Source of the DNA: CAYUPI01 sp964446585
Lineage (GTDB): Bacteria > Verrucomicrobiota > Verrucomicrobiia > Limisphaerales > UBA8199
NCBI GenBank assembly: GCA_964446585.1
Contig: CAYUPI010000030.1
Location: forward strand, 5,525-69,524
Reading direction: 5' to 3'
DNA: 64,000 bases
How positions within the stretch are numbered: the stretch's first letter is position 1; each line of letters begins with the position of its first letter. A program made the position numbers and the translations under genes. The notes under the pieces were generated by a model. The model made no database searches, was not told the origin of the DNA, and saw nothing but the letters and a program-made list of their open reading frames with translations. Positions 25,636 to 34,420 of this stretch are shown here, one piece after another.

Positions 25636-26024
25636 CCTTGGGAGTGCTCGCCAGGAGCGGAGCTGTCCTCCAATTGGATGTCGTTCACGATGGTGAACAA
25701 GCGCTGGACTATCTTCACCGGCGCGGCGCATACGCGGACCGGCCCACCGGCGAGCCGGTAGTCATTCTCCTCGATATCAAGATGCCAAAGGTCAGCGGCT
25801 TGGAGGTCTTGCGCGAGATCAAGTCCAATTCCGCTTCCGAACGACTCAAGTCGATTCCCGTCGTCATGCTGACTTCCTCCCGCGAGGCCCACGATCTGCG
25901 GGAATCCTACCGGCTGGGGGCCAATGGCTACGTCGTCAAGCCCGTGGATGCTCGGCAGTTTGTGCAAGCCATCAAAAATCTTGGCACCTTTTGGGCCGAA
26001 ACCAACGAACCACCGCCTCACTGA
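25572..26024 (+). CDS. Single-domain response regulator, Rcp1-like
   Basis: A 150-residue stand-alone receiver: ILLVEDNDNDVELTLGVL, the long alpha2/beta3 loop DGEQALDYLHRRGAYAD, phospho-Asp near D68 (LLDIKMPKVSGLEVL), VVMLTSSREAHD and KPVDARQFVQAI. This pattern is typical of regulators paired with phytochrome-type kinases (Rcp1 family). It has no output domain, so it likely acts as a phosphorelay intermediate or by protein contact. It starts inside the end of the preceding kinase gene, indicating coupled translation. Confidence 0.9.
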   Translation: MQSSSIKRILLVEDNDNDVELTLGVLARSGAVLQLDVVHDGEQALDYLHRRGAYADRPTGEPVVILLDIKMPKVSGLEVLREIKSNSASERLKSIPVVMLTSSREAHDLRESYRLGANGYVVKPVDARQFVQAIKNLGTFWAETNEPPPH

Positions 26025-26056
26025 ACTGACGGTGCTCGGCAGTCGCTAATGGAGAA

Positions 26057-26419
26057 GTGAACCAGCCGGCCCCCAAAGTTTCAGCAGCCGATGTCGAGAG
26101 AGTGATTGCACGAGATTTCGCGCCTCAGGAAGTTGCCGTGGTCCGGGCAGCCCTGGCCGAGTACGGGAAAAAGGAATGGCACCGAGAGCTGGATCGCGTC
26201 CGCTTGGCGATCCTGAAAATGGCCGCCGGTAACATTGATTGGCTGCGCACGGCGGTGGCTGTCGCCGAGCAGGACTTCCGCGACGTGCTCTGCGCCGCCG
26301 AGTATCCGAGATATATAAGAGAGGTTGGACCGTCAGATAAGAATCAGACGAAGCACCAACAAATCATCGAAGACGACTGGAAACAGTATCGTTATTGGTT
26401 TGAAAGCAAAAAGGGCTAG
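26057..26419 (+). CDS. Small hypothetical protein
   Basis: A 120-residue protein starting at a GTG (26057), 32 bp after the response regulator and on the same strand. It is predicted largely helical and charged (DVERVIARDFAPQEVAVV, RLAILKMAAGNIDWLRTAV, DDWKQYRYWFESKKG), without export signal or membrane segment. I do not recognise it. Proteins with a similar helical region followed by Trp/Tyr-rich ends occur near unrelated genes, so its link to the signalling cluster is positional only. Confidence 0.65.
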   Translation: MNQPAPKVSAADVERVIARDFAPQEVAVVRAALAEYGKKEWHRELDRVRLAILKMAAGNIDWLRTAVAVAEQDFRDVLCAAEYPRYIREVGPSDKNQTKHQQIIEDDWKQYRYWFESKKG

Positions 26420-26509
26420 CGGTCTGTTCGCGGTGGACGCCCATCTTCCCTTTCGTTGCAGTTCCCGGTTGCCGCCGCAACCAAAATCCTTCATAAACCG
26501 AGCCACAAT

Positions 26510-27892
26510 ATGCGCAAACCAAAAACTTCCGCGTTCATTACCAACCGACGACAGTTCCTCCGACGCACTGGCGCAGGGGCAGCCCTGTTTTATCTGGCTC
26601 CGCGCAGCCTGCTCCTTGCGGCGCCTCGAATGTCCGCCAACGACAAGGTCAACGTCGCCGGAATCGGGGTTGGAAGCCAAGGCGGGAGCGATACGAACGC
26701 GGTGGCGGCAGAAGGAGCTAGTATCGTCGCGCTATGTGATGTTGACTCCAAATACGCCGCCAAAACTTTCGCCAAATATCCTAACGCGCGGCAGTTCGCT
26801 GATTACCGCATCATGCTCGACAAGATGGGGCGGGAGATCGACGCGGTCGTAATCGGCACGCCCGATCATACTCATGCGGTCATTGCGATGGAGTCGATGC
26901 GGCGCGACAAGCATGTTTATTGTGAGAAACCGCTGGCGCATAACATCCACGAGGTCCGATCGCTCATGGCTGCCGCGCATAAATACAAAGTGGTCACACA
27001 GCTCGGCAACCAGGGCCATTCCAGCGGAACGATACGCCAGCTCTGCGAGTGGGTGTGGGCAGGCGCCGTTGGCCCGGTGCACACCGTTCACGCCGGCTGT
27101 GACGCGTTCAAGAATGTTTATTGCCAGATTCCGAACCTGGACAAGGTGAACCAGCATTACGACGTCCCGCCCGAGCTTGACTACGAGCTGTGGGTCGGGC
27201 CGGTTCCGTTTGTTCCGTACACGCCGCTTTGGGTCCCCTGGAACTGGCGCGGCTGGCTGCACTTCGGGACCGGAACAATCGGCGACTGGTTCTGTCATGT
27301 CATGGATCCCTCGTTCTGGGCGCTGGATCTGGACGCGCCCGAGAGCGTTCAGGCGGAGGTGACTGATTACGATGTGGTCAAGCATGGTCTCACTTATCCG
27401 CCGGCGACGAAAATCACCTTCCAGTTTCCGGCGAAGAACGGGCGAGGGCCCGTCACCGTCGTCTGGCACGACGGCAACAACGTCGTCCCCCGGCCGCTCA
27501 GCTTCTCCGCCGACGACAAAATTCCTGGCACCGGGGCTGTTCTCTTTGGCGACAAGGGGATGATCGTGCACGGTTCGCACGGGGCCGGCGGCTGCTACCT
27601 GACTCCGGAAAAGCTCATGGACGAATACTCGGGCAAGAACGCCCCGCCTCACAACATCCCGCGCGTCAAGAATCATCACTGGGACTGGCTGGACGCCATT
27701 AGCACGGGCCGGCAGGCAGGCTCGAATTTTGATTACGGCGGTCCGCTCACGCAGGCGGCACTGCTCGGCGCCATTGCTATTCGGTTCCCCTCTCAGACTC
27801 TGAAATGGGACAACAAGAAGCTGCGATTCACTAACAACAATGCCGCCAACGCTTTCGTCGCCCCTCCATATCGGAAAGGATGGAAGTTGTAG
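26510..27892 (+). CDS. Gfo/Idh/MocA-family oxidoreductase, Tat-exported
   Basis: An NAD(P)-dependent sugar-type oxidoreductase with a Tat signal (NRRQFLRRTGAGAALFYL), starting at the ATG at 26510; the open frame begins 18 codons earlier without coding character. VNVAGIGVGSQGGSD is the Rossmann nucleotide loop, CEKPLAHNIHEV the conserved EKP catalytic motif, and GTGTIGDWFCHVMDPSFWAL and HHWDWLDAISTGRQ are motifs of the large PVC-expanded secreted subfamily. It acts in the periplasm after folding with cofactor in the cytoplasm. The following PIG-L gene starts at about its stop, so the two are probably co-transcribed. Confidence 0.92.
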   Translation: MRKPKTSAFITNRRQFLRRTGAGAALFYLAPRSLLLAAPRMSANDKVNVAGIGVGSQGGSDTNAVAAEGASIVALCDVDSKYAAKTFAKYPNARQFADYRIMLDKMGREIDAVVIGTPDHTHAVIAMESMRRDKHVYCEKPLAHNIHEVRSLMAAAHKYKVVTQLGNQGHSSGTIRQLCEWVWAGAVGPVHTVHAGCDAFKNVYCQIPNLDKVNQHYDVPPELDYELWVGPVPFVPYTPLWVPWNWRGWLHFGTGTIGDWFCHVMDPSFWALDLDAPESVQAEVTDYDVVKHGLTYPPATKITFQFPAKNGRGPVTVVWHDGNNVVPRPLSFSADDKIPGTGAVLFGDKGMIVHGSHGAGGCYLTPEKLMDEYSGKNAPPHNIPRVKNHHWDWLDAISTGRQAGSNFDYGGPLTQAALLGAIAIRFPSQTLKWDNKKLRFTNNNAANAFVAPPYRKGWKL

Positions 27893-27915
27893 GGACGCTG
27901 GGAAATCGTCTGCGG

Positions 27916-28773
27916 ATGAATCCGTATCGGGATTTTGTGGCTGCGCATGCGCGGCTCGTTCGCGACGGCAAGTCACTGCCCTTGGGAGAATCCCAGGCCG
28001 TAGCTCGGCCGGGGCTGCCGCCGAATGCTCCCAAAGTCTTGTTTTTCGCGCCGCACCCCGACGATGAAACAATCGTCGGCGGCCTGGCTTTGCGGCTGTT
28101 GCGGGAAGCGCGAATGAACGTGATCGACGTCGCGGTCACTCAGGGCAGCAGGAAAGAACGCCAGGCCGAGCGCTTCCGCGAATTGCAGAAGGCCTGCAAC
28201 TACCTCGGGTTCGGACTGGAGGCGACGGGCCCGCACGGCCTGGAACGGATCAACCCTCAAACCCGCCAGCAGGATCCGGCTCACTGGGCCAACTGCGTGA
28301 AAGTCATTGCGGCTATCCTTCGGGACCACCCGCCGCGCGTCATCTTCTTCCCGCATGAACACGATTGGAACACGACCCACGTCGGCACGCACCTTCTGGT
28401 GATGGATGCTCTTAAGCAAATGCCGGCCGACTTCAGTTGTTACATTGTCGAAACTGAGATCTGGGGACAAATGGCACACCCGAATCTAATGATCGAGATC
28501 AGGGCCGAGGATCTGACGGACATGATCAAGGCCACGACTTTTCACGTCGGTGAGGTCAAGCGCAACCCCTATCATCTGTTGATGCCCGCGTGGATGATGG
28601 ACAACGTGCGGCGCGGCGCCGAACTCGTGGGCGGACAAGGGGGGGCGGCGCCGGATTTCCTGTTCGCTGTGCTGAATCGGCTGAGCAAGTGGCACCAGGG
28701 CCGGAGCGTCGAAGTGCTGCGGGGAGGCCGGATTGTTCCTGCCTCAATGAACGTTGGCGACCTTTTCCCATGA
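27916..28773 (+). CDS. PIG-L/LmbE-family deacetylase
   Basis: A zinc-dependent N-deacetylase of the LmbE/PIG-L type, usually acting on N-acetylglucosamine-like groups. VLFFAPHPDDETIVGGLALRL carries the family zinc motif (PHPDDE); the second metal motif is HEHDWNTTHVGTH. GSRKERQAERFRELQKACNYLG is the typical alpha-helix after the active-site loop. I prefer the ATG at 27916 (MNPYRDF); an ATG at 27880, overlapping the previous stop, would add twelve residues. Its stop overlaps the next gene's ATG by four bases (ATGA). With the Gfo/Idh/MocA enzyme it may process amino sugars, an inference from context. Confidence 0.88.
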   Translation: MNPYRDFVAAHARLVRDGKSLPLGESQAVARPGLPPNAPKVLFFAPHPDDETIVGGLALRLLREARMNVIDVAVTQGSRKERQAERFRELQKACNYLGFGLEATGPHGLERINPQTRQQDPAHWANCVKVIAAILRDHPPRVIFFPHEHDWNTTHVGTHLLVMDALKQMPADFSCYIVETEIWGQMAHPNLMIEIRAEDLTDMIKATTFHVGEVKRNPYHLLMPAWMMDNVRRGAELVGGQGGAAPDFLFAVLNRLSKWHQGRSVEVLRGGRIVPASMNVGDLFP

Positions 28774-29237
28774 AGACTAATTTCATGCGCGAGGCGATTC
28801 GCCTCTCCATCCAATGCATGCGGCGTGGCGAGGGTGGGCCGTTTGGCGCCGTGGTCGTCAAAGGGAACAAAATTGTCGGGCGCGGCTGTAACCAGGTAAC
28901 GTCGGCAAACGATCCGACTGCGCACGCTGAAATCGTGGCGATTCGCGAGGCCTGCCTGCAACTCAAGACCTTCCAACTGGATCATTGCGATTTGTACACC
29001 AGTTGCGAGCCATGTCCGATGTGCCTATCGGCAATCTATTGGGCACGAATCCGGAGCGTGTTTTATGCAAATACACGCAAAGATGCGGCGAAGATTGCAT
29101 TCGATGATGAGTTCATCTATCGACAGGTGGCGCTGCCGCTCGGTCGGCGCAAGCTCCGGATGAAGCAGCTCCTGCGCACCGAGGCGCTGAAAGCCTTCGA
29201 CGAATGGGAACAGAAGACGGACAAAATCCCATATTGA
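28770..29237 (+). CDS. Nucleoside/guanine deaminase (CMP/dCMP deaminase family)
   Basis: A 155-residue cytoplasmic zinc deaminase. The ATG at 28770 overlaps the PIG-L stop (ATGA); the longer open frame upstream is out of place inside that gene. Zinc ligands are in HAEIVAIREA (His-Ala-Glu) and TSCEPCPMCLSAIYWARI (PCxxC). GPFGAVVVKGNKIVGRG and VTSANDPTAHAE are typical of guanine deaminase (GuaD-type), as is the C-terminal DEWEQKTDKIPY region. It converts guanine to xanthine or deaminates a related base; the exact substrate is not readable here. Confidence 0.88.
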   Translation: MKTNFMREAIRLSIQCMRRGEGGPFGAVVVKGNKIVGRGCNQVTSANDPTAHAEIVAIREACLQLKTFQLDHCDLYTSCEPCPMCLSAIYWARIRSVFYANTRKDAAKIAFDDEFIYRQVALPLGRRKLRMKQLLRTEALKAFDEWEQKTDKIPY

Positions 29238-29330
29238 ACCTGGACGGTGGAACACTGGTCTAAGGCACAGGAACTCAGTGCAACCACGAATAGACTCGAT
29301 GGCCATGAAGAATTGCAACCGTAGGAAACT

Positions 29331-29738
29331 ATGAGAACGAACCGAACCGTATTGCTCAGTGGCCTTATTCTTCTGGGGCTCGCAGGGTTCGCGTTGTCAC
29401 AAGAAAAGAGTGTAGCTCCTGCTTCACCGAAACCCGCCGTGACGAAGCCGGCGCAACCGGCTTCGCCCGCCTCAACGACTGCGCGACCGGCGGATTATCC
29501 GATAATCGGACACCTGGAAAAGCAGGACCGCTCGATCACGATCAAATCCGGTCCAAACAGCACGCTCTACTCGGTTAGAACGACTAATGGTAAGATTCTT
29601 TTCGACAACGTTTCCATCGAGCAACTGCGGGCACAGGCGCCGGAACTGCACGAGTTCATCAAAGCCTCCGTTGCGAGTAGTTCGGGCGCCAAAACCGACG
29701 CTAGAGTCCGACTCAAGTCCGACGCCGGCTTACGGTAG
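29331..29738 (+). CDS. Small exported protein, unknown function
   Basis: 135 residues with a signal peptide (TVLLSGLILLGLAGFALSQ), then a Pro/Ala/Lys-rich linker (KPAVTKPAQPASPASTTAR) and a short conserved-looking domain (HLEKQDRSITIKSGPNSTLY, DNVSIEQLRAQAPELHEF). I do not recognise the family. It sits alone between the deaminase and the convergent toxin-antitoxin pair. Confidence 0.7.
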   Translation: MRTNRTVLLSGLILLGLAGFALSQEKSVAPASPKPAVTKPAQPASPASTTARPADYPIIGHLEKQDRSITIKSGPNSTLYSVRTTNGKILFDNVSIEQLRAQAPELHEFIKASVASSSGAKTDARVRLKSDAGLR

Positions 29739-29803
29739 CGCCGCCTCGGCTGGTCAGACGGGATTTTGAGGCAGGAATAGGCGAGTTGGCGTTGGATATG
29801 AAG

Positions 29804-30211
29804 TTACTCTTGCGGAGGTTCGATAACCGTTAAGCCCGGCACGAAATCGAAATGCTTTCTGTTAAACGTCGCAACCTCGCTGCCACGCTCCAACGCTGTG
29901 GCTGCTACGATTAGATCATAAGCGCCTGTCATTTTGCCTGCGGCTTCCAGTGCAGCCCAGATGCGAGCATGCTCACGAGCAGTCTGCTCGGTGTATGGTA
30001 TGACGGGCAAGGGCGCCAGCACGCTCTGAAGATACTGTATGCGCCTGGACCTGTACACGCCCGAAGCCCGTTCCACTCCGTGCCAGAGTTCAGCCACGGT
30101 GATAGAAGCCACCTCGAACAAATCGTCGGGGCGGCTCCCCAGCCATCCGACAAGATCGAAGATGCCTCTCTCGCCGCGAATAATCACATCCGCATCTACC
30201 ATTATCGCCAT
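29804..30211 (-). CDS. vapC: PIN-domain toxin (VapC-like ribonuclease)
   Basis: A PIN-domain endoribonuclease, the toxin of a type II toxin-antitoxin pair. Acidic catalytic residues are visible in MVDADVII, TVAELWHG and GAYDLIVAATAL, with TFNRKHFDFVPGL at the end, in the usual order and a usual length (~135 residues). The start could be the ATG at 30211 or at 30202; the latter overlaps the antitoxin TAA as TAATG. Either choice means coupled translation with the antitoxin gene. Confidence 0.9.
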   Translation of the reverse strand: MAIMVDADVIIRGERGIFDLVGWLGSRPDDLFEVASITVAELWHGVERASGVYRSRRIQYLQSVLAPLPVIPYTEQTAREHARIWAALEAAGKMTGAYDLIVAATALERGSEVATFNRKHFDFVPGLTVIEPPQE

Positions 30212-30474
30212 TTGTCGGAGGGGGATTTCATAGTCTTGCGCGCAGCTCGCAGATCCTTGTGCCAAGCCTTGGCATCCTTCGTCGACAATTTGATCTTGCT
30301 AAGTGCTTCAGCCAGGTCCCGGCCTGTGCAGTGCTTTTCGGCATCCGGTTCGATGCGGGCAAATGGTTTGCCATTTTTAAGCAGCACAAAGGTCATGTGC
30401 TGATAATGGGCGCGGTTGACGCAATCGGCGAAATTCCGGGCCGCGTCGGTAACAGTTAGAGTCGTCTTCTTCAT
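30202..30474 (-). CDS. Antitoxin, Phd/YefM-like
   Basis: A 90-residue protein directly upstream of the PIN toxin and overlapping it. The N-terminus (TLTVTDAARNFADCVNRAHYQ, FVLLKNGKPFARIEP) follows the Phd/YefM DNA-binding pattern of a short beta strand, then helices, then a beta strand with NGKP. The C-terminal Lys-rich helix (KIKLSTKDAKAWHKDLRAAR) would wrap the toxin. It is expected to bind its own promoter and neutralise the toxin. Confidence 0.85.
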   Translation of the reverse strand: MKKTTLTVTDAARNFADCVNRAHYQHMTFVLLKNGKPFARIEPDAEKHCTGRDLAEALSKIKLSTKDAKAWHKDLRAARKTMKSPSDKWR

Positions 30475-30477
30475 AAA

Positions 30478-30493
30478 ATCAGATTATCAGATT
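30478..30493 (-). promoter_or_regulatory. Tandem octamer at the toxin-antitoxin promoter
   Basis: ATCAGATT occurs twice back to back (30478-30485, 30486-30493), four bases upstream of the antitoxin ATG. On the minus strand this reads AATCTGATAATCTGAT, which contains a TATAAT-like GATAAT. The position suits an autoregulatory operator for the antitoxin; the assignment is inferred from position and repetition. Confidence 0.4.
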
Positions 30494-30667
30494 CTATGTT
30501 GTTGTCAAGGACTCGCACCGACCGCGAGGTGAGGGAGAGCGGAATAAACGTAGCAACCGACGCTAGGAGGCGGATTCCTCTTGGCGGTCGAGCTGCGACT
30601 GCTCACGTCGGCGGCTAGGGCCTTTTTCGCGCGTTGAATTGACGCTGAATCTGTGGAGGGGCGAATG

Positions 30668-31720
30668 CTATACAGTCGTGGTCGGCGGCCGCGGCTGCTT
30701 TCCCGCGGAGATTTCCAGCATCCGCTCGATGGGCAGACGGGCACGCTCAAGAATCGCTTTCGGCAATTCGATCTGCGGCGCCAGGCGTGCCATGCAGTCG
30801 CGCACCTTCGGCAGCGTATTCAGTTTCATGTATTTGCACTCGCTGCAGCGGCACGAGTCAGTCGGCATCTTCATTACGTCATACGCAGGCGCACAAAGGA
30901 ATTCCTTGCCAGGGCACTCCTTCTGCATCCGGTGGATGATGCCGGACTCAGTCACAATGATAAACTGTTTCGCCGCGCTCGATTTGCAGTAGCTGATCAT
31001 CTTTTCTGTCGAGCAAATCGCATCCGCCAGGTCGCGCACCTCACGGAGGCTTTCTGGATGAACGACAACCTTCGCCTCCGGAAATTTCTCCTTCAATCTC
31101 AGAAGACCTTGGCGGCGGAACTCGACATGTGCATAACAGTTGCCGCGCCATAATGTCATTGGGCGCCCGGTCTGTTCCATGACCCACGCGCCCAGGTTCT
31201 CGTCGGGCACGAACAAAATCTCTTTTTCCTTCGGGGCGGCTTCTACGATCTTGACCGCGTTGCCGCTGGTGCAGATGACATCGCTGAGGGCCTTCACGGC
31301 CGCGCTGCAGTTGATGTAGGCAATCGTCCAGAAATTCGGATTGGTCCGTTGGAGTTCCGCCAGCTTGTCTGCCGGACAGCTTTCTTCCAGGGAGCAGCCC
31401 GCATCTTTGTCCGGCAGGACCACGATTTTTTCGGGATTCAGGATCTTCGCCGTTTCGGCCATGAAATGGACGCCACAGAAAACGATGACGTCCGCCTGCG
31501 TCGCCGCCGCCTGTTGAGACAGGCCGAGCGAATCACCCACATAATCGGCAATCTCCTGGATTTCGGGCACCTGATAATTGTGGGCCAGGATGACAGCATT
31601 GAGCTGTTTCTTGAGGGTGAAAATCTCGCGCGACAGCGGATCGAATTGCGCTTTCGGCATCGGCTGGCGAATCGAAAGCCGATCGACGCGCGGCGGCTGG
31701 ATGTCCACCAGACTGCTCAT
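30668..31720 (-). CDS. nadA: Quinolinate synthase A
   Basis: It condenses iminoaspartate with dihydroxyacetone phosphate to quinolinate in NAD biosynthesis, using a 4Fe-4S cluster. The ATG at 31720 (MSSLVDIQPPRVDRL) is chosen; the open frame runs further upstream but lacks family sequence, and another ATG at 31786 is possible. AVILAHNYQVPEIQEIADYV, FCGVHFMAETAKILNP, PDKDAGCSLEESCPAD, CTSGNAVKIVEAAP, HPESLREVRDLADAICST and DSCRCSECKYMKLNTL are all diagnostic, and the clustered Cys residues supply the iron-sulfur ligands. nadB and nadC are not in the window. Confidence 0.96.
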   Translation of the reverse strand: MSSLVDIQPPRVDRLSIRQPMPKAQFDPLSREIFTLKKQLNAVILAHNYQVPEIQEIADYVGDSLGLSQQAAATQADVIVFCGVHFMAETAKILNPEKIVVLPDKDAGCSLEESCPADKLAELQRTNPNFWTIAYINCSAAVKALSDVICTSGNAVKIVEAAPKEKEILFVPDENLGAWVMEQTGRPMTLWRGNCYAHVEFRRQGLLRLKEKFPEAKVVVHPESLREVRDLADAICSTEKMISYCKSSAAKQFIIVTESGIIHRMQKECPGKEFLCAPAYDVMKMPTDSCRCSECKYMKLNTLPKVRDCMARLAPQIELPKAILERARLPIERMLEISAGKQPRPPTTTV

Positions 31721-31896
31721 ACGAACTAGCCTAACCTCGCGCTCCAGGTGCGTCAATTTTGCTGCGTCCAAGTCTTTGCAAGACATTGTCGCGAAGCTTG
31801 CTGGCGTTGTTTCGGCAGCATGGCGATGCGAAGGCGGCAGCAAGCTGCGCGCACTCCAAACGCTTCGCGAGGATCGGTTGCTGGCCTGGCTGCTGC

Positions 31897-34224
31897 CTAA
31901 GTCCGGATAGTTGCGCGGGCTTTGCCCGCCAGAAACAGTTCCCTCCCGACGAGATAGAGGAACGCGGTCAGGACGGCGAAGGGGAGCAAGGCCAGCCAAT
32001 CGGCATTGGGTCCTTCAAAGAACCGGTTGTGAGCCACGGCCCAGTCGGTGATTTTGGCGTCCACGGTGCCCAAACCACCCGCAATAATGGCGATGATGAT
32101 TCCGGCAATTGCCCCACCCGCGATATACCCGCTTGCCAACAGCACTCCAGGGCTCTTGTCACTCTCGGCGGCCAATTCTTCATCGTTGAGCTCGTGTTTC
32201 TCCAGCTTGCGGCGCATCCAGCGGTCCACACACCACCGGACGAGTCCACCTACAAAAATCGGCGCCGAAGTCGATATCGGCAGATAGACCCCAACTGCGA
32301 AAGCCAACGACGACACGCCGCACAATTCAAGCACCGCTGAGATCATTACCCCGAATAGCACCAGTGCCCACGGCAGTTTCTGGTCAAGAATTCCTTGGAT
32401 GATATAACTCATAAGCCTTGCCTTGGGGGCATCAAGCTTACGTACTTGCGTGCCATCAGGGCGAGTTTTATGAACGCCATTGATGCCAGGATCGACCAGC
32501 CAGACTGTTTTGCCGGAATTGTCCACGAGGTACTTGCCGGGGGGACCGCTGGAGGTGTCAATCTTTTGCCATACGCGGTAAGTCGCCGTATCTTTTGCGG
32601 CTTGCGGGCCCCGCAATTTTTCCGGTCCAGAGAACGTCGCGTCCGCGGGCGCATGTAGTCCGGGCGCTACTTGTTCAGCCAAAACATAAACCGTGCTCGT
32701 ATCGTTCAGCAGGAGGAGTATCGGACCAAGCAGGAAAGCGCTGGCTGCCGTTCCAAAGAGAATCGCAATCTGCTGGGCCTTGGGGGTTGCACCAACTAAA
32801 AACCCTGTTTTGAGATCCTGCGAAGTCGCTCCGCCATTCGATGCTGCCACGCAGACGATACCGCCGACAGAGAGAGCGGTGACGTAGTACGCACTTTCCG
32901 TCCAACCCATGATGAGGAAAATCAAACAAGTAAGCAGCAGCGTGGCAACCGTCATTCCTGAAACAGGATTGGAGGACGAGCCAATCTCCCCAGTCAGCCT
33001 GGAGGATACCGTCACGAAAAGGAAGCCGAATAGTACGATCAGCAGGGCTCCGAGCAATTTCATGTGTAACGAAGGTGAAAGCAGGATAGCAACGACCAGC
33101 ACTAAAATGCCGGCGGCGACGATCTTCATCGAGAGGTCGCGCTCTGTGCGAAGCACGGAAGCGTGCCCGACGGCCGCGGCCTTGAAATCCGCCAGCCCGG
33201 AGCGAATGCCGTGCAGGATGATCGGCAGGGACCGAATGAGGCTGATGATGCCACCGGCAGCCACAGCCCCTGCCCCGATGTACAGAACGTATGAGCTTCG
33301 CATCTGGCTCGGACTCAATTCAGCGATCGGCTTCACGGCTGGAGTCAGCGCGCTTCCCAGGCCCTCACCAAAGAACTTGATCAAAGGAATCAGCACCAGC
33401 GCGTTCAGCACACCTCCCGCCATCATAATCGAAGCGACACGTGGGCCAATGATATACCCGACCCCGAGAAGTTCGGGGGATATCTCCGCCGAAATCGAGC
33501 CCCCCTTGAGTGGCGCGCCGAAAACCTTCTCCGGTGTATCCTTCCATGCCTTCAGCGCGGACATGAGCGTTTTATAAACCAGCCCGATGCCGAAGCCCGC
33601 GAAAATTGCTGTTCCGCTGATCGCACGGAGAGGCTGCTCCCGGCCCGGAGCCGCACTCGCAGGGCGTCCTTGGACAAGTTTTGAATTCGCGCCTCCGCGC
33701 TCGGACTCGTGACTTTCGCCTGCCTTAAGCACCTCTGCGCAAGCAGTTCCCTCAGGATACTTTAGTTGCCCATGCTGGGCGACGATCAGCGCTCGACGCA
33801 AAGGGATCATCATCAGGATGCCGAGCAACGCTCCCAGAAGACCCACCAACAGCACGCGGCTCGTTTCGAGATCAAACCCTAGAATCATGATCGCCGGCAT
33901 GGTAACCCCGAGCCCGAACGCGATCGACTCGCCCCCTGAGCCGGCGGTCTGGACGATGTTGTTTTCGAGAATCGTGGCGTCGCGCCCGCCAAACTTGGAC
34001 CAAAGCCGGAACAACGTGAGCGAAATCACCGCCACCGGGATCGATGCGCTGACCGTGATGCCGACCTTCAGCACGAGGTAAAGCGAAGATGCCCCGAAGA
34101 GCATTCCGAGCAAGGTCCCAACTATTAGCGCCCGAGGAGTCAATTCGGCCGGGCTGTCTGACGCTGGGACGTAAGGGCGGAACTCTGGAGCGGCTGGCTT
34201 CGCGGAGTGGTTCTCGGCCGACAT
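31897..34224 (-). CDS. OPT-family transporter (oligopeptide/siderophore type)
   Basis: A 775-residue inner-membrane transporter with about 14 hydrophobic segments. SPAELTPRALIVGTLLGMLF starts the family pattern, followed by NNIVQTAGSGGESIAFGLGV and GQLKYPEGTACAEVLKAGES, which are signature sequences of bacterial OPT proteins. A soluble stretch of ~100 residues between the last membrane bundles (LHAPADATFSGPEKLRGPQ to RKLDAPKARL) is longer than usual. Substrates of bacterial OPT proteins are short peptides or metal chelates; none can be assigned here. It lies upstream of nadA on the same strand with a 176-bp gap. Confidence 0.92.
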   Translation of the reverse strand: MSAENHSAKPAAPEFRPYVPASDSPAELTPRALIVGTLLGMLFGASSLYLVLKVGITVSASIPVAVISLTLFRLWSKFGGRDATILENNIVQTAGSGGESIAFGLGVTMPAIMILGFDLETSRVLLVGLLGALLGILMMIPLRRALIVAQHGQLKYPEGTACAEVLKAGESHESERGGANSKLVQGRPASAAPGREQPLRAISGTAIFAGFGIGLVYKTLMSALKAWKDTPEKVFGAPLKGGSISAEISPELLGVGYIIGPRVASIMMAGGVLNALVLIPLIKFFGEGLGSALTPAVKPIAELSPSQMRSSYVLYIGAGAVAAGGIISLIRSLPIILHGIRSGLADFKAAAVGHASVLRTERDLSMKIVAAGILVLVVAILLSPSLHMKLLGALLIVLFGFLFVTVSSRLTGEIGSSSNPVSGMTVATLLLTCLIFLIMGWTESAYYVTALSVGGIVCVAASNGGATSQDLKTGFLVGATPKAQQIAILFGTAASAFLLGPILLLLNDTSTVYVLAEQVAPGLHAPADATFSGPEKLRGPQAAKDTATYRVWQKIDTSSGPPGKYLVDNSGKTVWLVDPGINGVHKTRPDGTQVRKLDAPKARLMSYIIQGILDQKLPWALVLFGVMISAVLELCGVSSLAFAVGVYLPISTSAPIFVGGLVRWCVDRWMRRKLEKHELNDEELAAESDKSPGVLLASGYIAGGAIAGIIIAIIAGGLGTVDAKITDWAVAHNRFFEGPNADWLALLPFAVLTAFLYLVGRELFLAGKARATIRT

Positions 34225-34420
34225 TCGCGTGGGCGATTGTATGAACTCGCTAACTGCCCAGCGCGACGCGAACGCTCGGGAGTCGGATAATTCTCATTCT
34301 GAGCCGCGGATCCGTAACGGGACAGGGGGCGTTCATCCACGCACCGTTACCAATTCGTAAAGCGATTTGCACGAAAAATTTGTAAGCGAAAATCGCAGCG
34401 AGCAACGCACGGGCGCTCGC

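Noticed and set aside
28590..28769. Upstream extension of the deaminase frame
   Set aside because: It lies inside the PIG-L gene and reads as low-complexity Arg/Gly sequence; the ATG at 28770 overlapping the PIG-L stop is the natural start.
34225..34420. Possible small gene or riboswitch between the OPT and FMN reductase genes
   Set aside because: No open frame with coding character and no recognisable conserved RNA structure can be seen.
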